64,000 nt of DNA, from contig OX442421.1 in NCBI GenBank assembly GCA_949361645.1, positions 641,001 through 705,000 on the forward strand. Reading direction: 5' to 3'. The notes under the pieces are model-generated. The model was not told the origin of the DNA. It did not search any database and saw only the letters and a list, made by a program, of their open reading frames with translations. This DNA comes from Spongilla lacustris (Eukaryota; Porifera; Demospongiae; Spongillida; Spongillidae). Below are positions 58,501-64,000 of this stretch, in pieces. The position numbers and the translations under genes were made by a program. The number at the start of each line of letters is the position of its first letter. The first letter of the stretch is position 1.

Positions 58501-60162
58501 AGTAGCTGTGATTGGTCAGGTTTGAATTGTGTAACGGACAGAACCCAACGTCCTGGGGTCAACAATACAGATTTTATCCTGTATGTGAATGCATTGGACG
58601 ACCAGTGCAATGACCTATATGCAGGTTAGTGATAACTGCTGACTGGTGATGGGCGTGGCTAACAGATGCCCCGCCCCCTTTAGGTCAAGTTGCCTATGGA
58701 GGTCACTGCCAGCAGGAGTCAGTATACAACAGGTATGGCCTGGGCACCCCCAGATCAATCCTTCCACATTCTCACTCCTCCCCAGGCCCATTGCTGGATA
58801 CCTTAACTTTTGCCCCGCCCTCTTGGTCGATGGTTCCTCATTTGACCAAAAGATTGGCTTAACTTTACATGAGCTCGTACACACTTTGGTAGCTGCATGA
58901 CATGTTGTCGGTGGCAACCATTTTACCTCACGAATTAATAGGTCTTTTCAAAACTACTCTTGTCATATTATCGTGATGAGCAGGGACTTCCCCGTACACA
59001 GCGTTCTTGGACTGGGGACCCGTTGACTGTAAATGGGTAAGCTATAAGTACAGCCTCCTGCCCTGTAGCCATTACCCTCCTCCTCCTCCTCCCCCTCCCC
59101 CCAGTAATTACATCACTGGCACCTCCACCCTCACCTACATCAAAGGTCCCTTTTGGTCACCTTTGAACTCTGATTTTGTAGGGGTTATTGTAACCCCCAA
59201 AGTTGTGGTATGTAACATGATATTATGTAATGTTATGTAACATGATATTATGTAATGTTATGTAACATGATATTATGTAATGTTATGTAACATGATATTA
59301 TGTAATGTCATGTAACATGATATTATGTAATGTAAATGTAATGGGATGTTATAGTTTATCAAATCTGAACTGGTGCATTTCTATTTAGAGAGCAGCTATT
59401 GAGCACTTCAACTGCTCCACTCTAATTGGAGCACAGCTGCAGGACGTGCAGGGCGAAGACCTCCATTGGGACAAGAGGCTGTTTGGTGTATAGGTCATTT
59501 GTTGCCATAGCAACATCACCTACATTGTTTACATCCATACACAGGATGAGGTGATGACAGGATCTCTGTATGATTACTACATTGTGTCAAAGATCACACT
59601 AGCTCTGTTTGAGGACTCAGGGTATGAGCTACTGCACTGTGTGTGACATCACGTGACATCACATTACATCACATGACATCACAGCTGGTATCAGGTGGAC
59701 TACCGATATGCCCAGCCACTGGACTGGGGGAGGAGCAGGGGGTGTGGCTTTGTGAACAGCAGCTGCGCTGGTTGGCTTAGTTATGCACCGTAGGTACTCT
59801 GAGGACAAGGGTATGGCCTGGGGACTAGTCCACCCCTCCTACCCCCAGGGACCCATACCCATTCTGCACGGTCAGTGACTGGTCTGGAGGCCATCACAGG
59901 TGTGTTAACTCTCTGAAGGCTGTGGGGGACTGTGCCATACTGAACTACAGTGTGCCTCTAAACCAGTACCAGGTGAGGTGACACCCACCCCCTCCTCCCC
60001 ATCCCTAGCTAACACACTACCAATATAATGTACTAACATTAAAGGGCAAGTCCCCAGACCACACAATTAAGTTTTGCCTCTACACACACACTTCACACAT
60101 ACCACACACACACACACACTTCACACACACTCCACACACGCATACCACACACACTGACACAC

Positions 60163-60195
<33 letters not shown>

Positions 60196-63100
60196 ACACA
60201 CACTTCACACTTCACACACACCCCACAGGTCCTACCTCCAAACCTAGGGGGAACTGACAGCCTTGCTGATTTCTGCCCAATGTACCAAGTAAGCTTATCT
60301 GGGAGTATACTGGAGTATACTGGAGTACTGGAGTATACTGGAGTATACTGGAGTATCTCATCTCGTGTACCATAATCATGCATGCTAGCTAATCAACACG
60401 TAGACATGAGCTATTGGTAGTGCCCAGTCCTAGATGAGATGACATGCAAGGGGCGGGGCTTGGTGCTCTTTGTTTAGACATGTCACAGTCACATGACAGT
60501 CATGTGATGTCTTTAAAACAGGCTTATGACAAAGCTGGGAAAAAATGCAACATATTGTTTTCGAAAACTCAAGGTAAGCAGTTTGATGATATGGTTGTAA
60601 AAGAATCCCTCCCTTCCCTCTCACTAGCTTCCAATCCAGGCCTGGAGGCTTATGGTCTCAGCTCAATGTGCTTGACCCTCTCCAAGCCATGGACCACTGT
60701 GAACAGCCGAGGAGCCATGGCAACGCAAGCAGACTGGGGCGCAGGCTGCTACCAGGTGGGGATGGGGAGGAGGGTACAGGTGGGGGTGGGGAGGAGGGTA
60801 ACTATAGACTGCCACATTTAGCACCCTTCTAATCCCTCCTCCCATACTGGGGGGACTAGGGCAACATTTGGTAGTCTGGGGACTAGGACGGTTGTAGAAT
60901 GGGGACTAGGGCAGTGGTGGTCTGGGGACTAGGGCAGTGGTGGTCTGGAGACTAGGACGATGATCTCTTTATCACACAGATCACCTGCACCCCCTCACAA
61001 GTGATGGTGCTTATTGGAAGCCAAACACTGCAGTGTGAGCCTGGAGTGACCGTAAGTGACCACGCCCCTGCCCCGCCCATCAGCATACACATCACACCTT
61101 TCCTATAGAAAGAAGTGAGTGTGATGGTAGCAGGTGTTCGACACATAGGAGGCGTGGTCTGCCCCGCCTACAATGATGTCTGTGGGGTAAGATCACATGT
61201 GTGTATATGAGTCACCATGATAACCACTTCCCTCTTCCAAGGGATACAACTGCTACAAGAAGTGCTCTGGTGCAGGTGAGTGCTCTAATGGCTACTGTCT
61301 CTGTCACCCGGGGTACTTTGGTTATGACTGCAGGTGAACACTGAGCATGTGTACAAATGGTATCCAATAAACCCCTCCCCATCCCCCTCCCCCTCCCTTA
61401 GCCGCAGATATCTTGAAGGACTCTCGTCATGTTCTGTTCTCACCTGTCGCCATGGCGCTCAGTGCCAGGACACGCCCCTAGGGGGCAGGTGTGCATGTCC
61501 ACCTGGCTTCACTGGTGCCTTGTGTGAGGATGTGATGGTGGACCCATGTGCTGTACAGCCATGTGGTGGGCGTGGCCTCTGCTACCGTAGCAACGGGGGG
61601 CTGGCCGCTGTGTGCCACTGCTACCTTGGGTACTCTGGGGCACAGTGCCAAGACCTTGTGGACTTCTGCAAAGGCCGGTGTGTGCATGGTCAGTGTACCA
61701 ACGACTCCATCTCCCCTAGCTGCTCATGTCTCCCTGGATACTCCGGGCCTAACTGCAGCCAGCTGACCAATCCATGCGCTCTGAAGCCATGCAAAAATGG
61801 CGGCCTTTGTACAAACATCAACTCCTCACAGTACCTGTGCCGCTGTCCAATAGGATTCAAAGGAAAGATATGTGGATACTCCCTGCCCCCCTATTGCCTG
61901 CCCCCATGGTAGCAGCTGCCACATTGCAGGCACCAACCACTCTGTGTGCTCCTGTATGGAGGGATCATGTGACCAGATGTGGGCGGGGCTGTGTCCCTCC
62001 TCCCTGTGCCAAAATGGAGGGAGGTGTGTGTGGAACGGTGTGTCCACTCAGTGCCTGTGTCCCCCTGGTGCCAGCGGGGACTGTACGAACAACACTACTG
62101 CCATCCCTTCGTTTCTGGGGAATGGTCACATGATAGTCTCCATGGCGATGGACAATACCACAAATGGCTACTTCACCATCACCATATCCCTGAGGCCTGC
62201 TGGTACTGGTGGTCTTGTGTTCTACTGGGAGGGGCTTACCACAGTCGTGTCGCTAGGGTTACAGGGGCTTTCCCTAGTGTACCGTATTGGAAGCAAAGAT
62301 GGAGGTGGTCAGGTGGAGGTGAGGGACACCTCCCTGCTCCCAGGCAGCTGGCACTCTGTTACCATGGAGTGGACAGCTGCCTCATGTGCCCTGTATGTGA
62401 CTGGGGAGGAGGCACGAACACGAACCATCCCGTGTCCTGGGAGTAGGGCAGCCACGCCCCTCACATTAGGGTACCACGCCTTCCTTGGTGGCTATGGCAA
62501 CATCAGTGCCCTGTCCATGGTGGAGGGATATGGTGCAGGGTTCGTTGGGTGCATCTCCCACATGGAGGTCAATGGGTCTCCTGTGGACATGGCTGGTGGA
62601 GGGGTGTGGCATGTGTTCCAATGCGAGGCAGCTGGTCCATGTGCGAGGTGTGGAGGTGTGTGCAGGAGCTCCCCTGTGGAGGGGTACTGGTGTGAGTGTG
62701 GACCTTCTCGTGGAGGTGTGCTGTGTGACCGAGGTAGGTGATAGTGCTATGAAACACACACCTCACACACACACACACATATACACATGCATGTACACAC
62801 CTCTCACACATGTACGCATCTCTCACACACAGCTCTTCCTTCAACCACTCCTACCTCCTAGTCCCCATGGCCACACAGCCTCTCACCAACATCTCCATCA
62901 CCTTCACTCCACACACCTCATCTGGACTCCTCCTCCTCTTCACGACCACACCCACAGCAGCAGACAGCTACATGGCCATCAGCCTTAACACCACCAATAT
63001 CGTCGTGGAAACACACCTGGTGTCAGGTGTGGGTTGGCAGGTGGCTGTCCCCTACACCCTGGGGGCACCTCAGGGCGTGGTCATGGTGTTCAAGAAAGGT

Positions 63101-63310
63101 GCTCTCAGGAGTATCAACAGCTATACTATGGGAGGGGTCCCACTTCTGCAGGGGAGTTCCCTTCTGGTGTATGTGGGCGGAATACCTCCATGGCAACAGA
63201 CCCAGTGGGGTTGGTGGAGTGGGTGTGTCCAGAATGTGGCAGTGAATGGACAACAGCTCAGCCTCACCTCAACCATCACAAGTTCCAATGTACTACCATG
63301 CTCCCCATAG
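55553..63310 (+). CDS. secreted M8 (leishmanolysin-type) metalloprotease with EGF and laminin-G domains
   Basis: Exon 1 (55553-55636) encodes a signal peptide (MVVARPATLLLLCGAVILSA, AXA-type site). Further exons: 56547-56593, 56651-56681, 57995-58080, 58331-58442, 58495-58624, 58684-58732, 58786-58888, 58942-59036, 59105-59207, 59389-59487, 59545-59621, 59685-59789, 59849-59972, 60229-60288, 60522-60573, 60628-60755, 60980-61051, 61109-61186, 61242-61333, 61402-62737 and 62833-63310; phases agree from 56547 on. Zinc site HELVHTLVFS, third ligand LHWDKRLFG, Met-turn EVMTG and SKITLALFEDSGWYQVDYRY match M8. EGF repeats, laminin-G, EGF and a second laminin-G follow. Product: an extracellular, matrix- or surface-binding protease. 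Odd: one frameshift near 61870, one hAT insertion in an intron. One or more exons between exon 1 and 56547 are not placed. Confidence 0.85.
55961..56527. repeat. ATTAATACCC minisatellite, units of about 33 and 23 bp
   Basis: Unit ATTAATACCCCCATGTCCCC plus ATGTGCCCATGCT, and a shorter form lacking the CCCCATGTCC part, are intermixed about 20 times. It lies in a 5' intron of the protease gene. Open frames are repeat translations. Confidence 0.96.
56688..57933 (+). mobile_element. truncated hAT transposon in a protease-gene intron
   Basis: The left end CCGAGGCGGATTCAGGGGGG and right end GGAATTCCTGGATCCGCCCC-TG are degenerate copies of CAGGGGCGGATCCAG. Both lie in the intron between 56681 and 57995, so splicing of the protease gene can remain intact. 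The 8-bp duplication is not convincing (tatgt overlap only). Confidence 0.75.
56980..57720 (+). pseudogene. hAT transposase C-terminal half
   Basis: A 246-codon frame reads PRIASFQLHRSNTPAANASQ, YYQRTLTIPMLDHLITGLDN, LPVTSCECERSISMLKLLKT and MGNERLNGLALMLIHRYIEL. This is the C-terminal region and dimerisation domain of the hAT group often annotated as 52-kDa-repressor-like proteins, with the conserved CECERSIS motif. The BED finger and the first two thirds of the catalytic domain are missing, so it cannot mobilise itself. Confidence 0.88.
58786..58888 (+). other. catalytic exon of the M8 protease (zinc motif)
   Basis: Reads PIAGYLNFCPALLVDG and then GLTLHELVHTL with intron phase 0 directly after the second His-x-x. 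Reading on gives a stop (LVAA*), so the intron (gtagct..aatag, 58889-58941) must be removed; the next exon completes HTLVFSKLLLSYYRDEQG. Intact HExxH implies the enzyme is catalytically competent. Confidence 0.88.
61402..62737 (+). other. large EGF / laminin-G exon with one frameshift
   Basis: EGF modules read SVLTCRHGAQCQDTPLGGRC, VDPCAVQPCGGRGLCYRSNG, FCKGRCVHGQCTN and NPCALKPCKNGGLCTNINSS. At KGKIC/DTPCPP (about 61870) the frame moves by one base; beyond it come DTPCPPIACPHGSSC, SLCQNGGRC, then laminin-G (ITISLRPAGTGGLVFYWEGL to GFVGCISHMEVNG) and EGF (GYWCECGPSRGGVLCDRG). The donor that fits the last exon is at 62738 (GTAG|gtgata). Confidence 0.82.
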
Positions 63311-63472
63311 AGGAACATGATGACCTCATAATGACCTCATTATTGATGACCTCATTATAGCAACATTTGATGGTCTCATTATAATATGTACTACACATTG
63401 TGCCCTATGATATGTGATGGCAATTGTTCACCCAGTTCCCATAGTGACGGACCAGTAGTTCTAATAAATGCA

Positions 63473-63478
63473 CCCCCA
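63473..63478 (+). terminator. polyadenylation signal AATAAA
   Basis: AATAAA lies 163 bp after the protease stop codon, followed by a tract with few other features. Confidence 0.7.
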
Positions 63479-63479
63479 A

Positions 63480-64000
63480 GGCACTCAGCACCTACATAAA
63501 ATGCTGCACACTGCAACATAACACATGTATATCACACATGTTGCTTTTATCAACTGATATTGAATGTATCATGTGACGCTCACCTGACCTGGGCTAACAG
63601 CTCTAAGTGGCCCCTCTGACCTCACCACTAGCTCTCTACAAGAGGGTGTGGTCATTAGTGCAGGCATGGCCCCTCCCCCTCCTTACCCTGACTGTTGCTG
63701 GGAAATGGCACACTCCACTGCAATAGATGATGTCATTGGATGATGGCATCACTATTATGTCATTTGATGATGACATCATCACAAGGCCACTGTTGGTGCC
63801 TGTACCTCATGGTACACACAAGGGTATTCCCCCTGGCAAGTGCCTCAGGGGTGACCCCACTGATCCAGTGTGGCCTCTCTGTTGTAAAGGAGTGGCAGTA
63901 CAGGGCTGGGTGGGAGGTGCCCTCAGCCTACGCCCACACGCTTGACGTCATAACCGGTCACATTCCCTCCCACCCCAACATACCACCAGCACAGCCTTGT
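63480..64000. other. no recognisable gene
   Basis: Contains short GATGA/TGATGATG repeats near 63725-63780. An open frame at 63727-63945 (HKGIPPGKCLRGDPTD) is not recognised. Confidence 0.35.

Overview
The window is eukaryotic and most likely comes from an early-branching animal, probably a sponge. Coding exons are short and interrupted by GT-AG introns, many only 49-90 bp long. The proteins are animal-type: a RING/TRAF/MATH protein, MCM10, WDR37, a VPS13B-type chorein exon, a spectrin repeat, and a leishmanolysin-type protease carrying EGF and laminin-G modules. The sponge assignment is inference from gene style and repeat content, not from a marker gene.

Layout. 0-9 kb is repeat-rich and nearly gene-free: an unrecognised minus-strand exon at 5.1-5.5 kb, hairpin MITEs, and the start of a Ty3/gypsy element at 8.9 kb. 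9.9-10.2 kb holds a displaced piece of 28S rDNA. A phase-consistent four-exon gene of unknown function lies on the minus strand at 10.5-11.1 kb, followed by integrase fragments at 12-13.3 kb and a 1-kb array of a 22-bp minisatellite. 17.7-22.3 kb is a candidate two-exon micro-gene whose intron is filled by about 29 copies of a 137/145-bp satellite. 25.0-29.6 kb is a complete RING-TRAF-MATH gene on the minus strand with a 3.4-kb intron that hosts a 711-bp hAT-type element with a perfect 8-bp target duplication. 30.9-34.4 kb is a composite transposon.

The right half, 34-51 kb, is a mosaic of gene pieces: a broken ALDH5A1-like gene head-to-head with MCM10, a 2.7-kb segmental duplication carrying MCM10 exons (38.1-40.9 and 46.2-48.9 kb), a partial copy of the 3' half of the protease gene fused behind MCM10, a Crypton-like recombinase fragment between GGGGATTCTAA hairpins, a lone spectrin exon, a divergent promoter pair (an unknown basic-tailed protein and a VPS13B-type exon 1) and WDR37 exons. 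Several conserved exons carry frameshifts or stops, and some MCM10 lesions are shared by both copies.

50.3-55 kb repeats the dispersed family seen at 2 and 31 kb. 55.5-63.5 kb is a long plus-strand gene for a secreted M8 (leishmanolysin) metalloprotease followed by EGF and laminin-G domains, reconstructed exon by exon with matching phases and ending in a polyadenylation signal. An hAT transposase remnant sits in one of its introns. I consider this architecture, together with its broken duplicate 14 kb upstream, the most interesting gene-level content.
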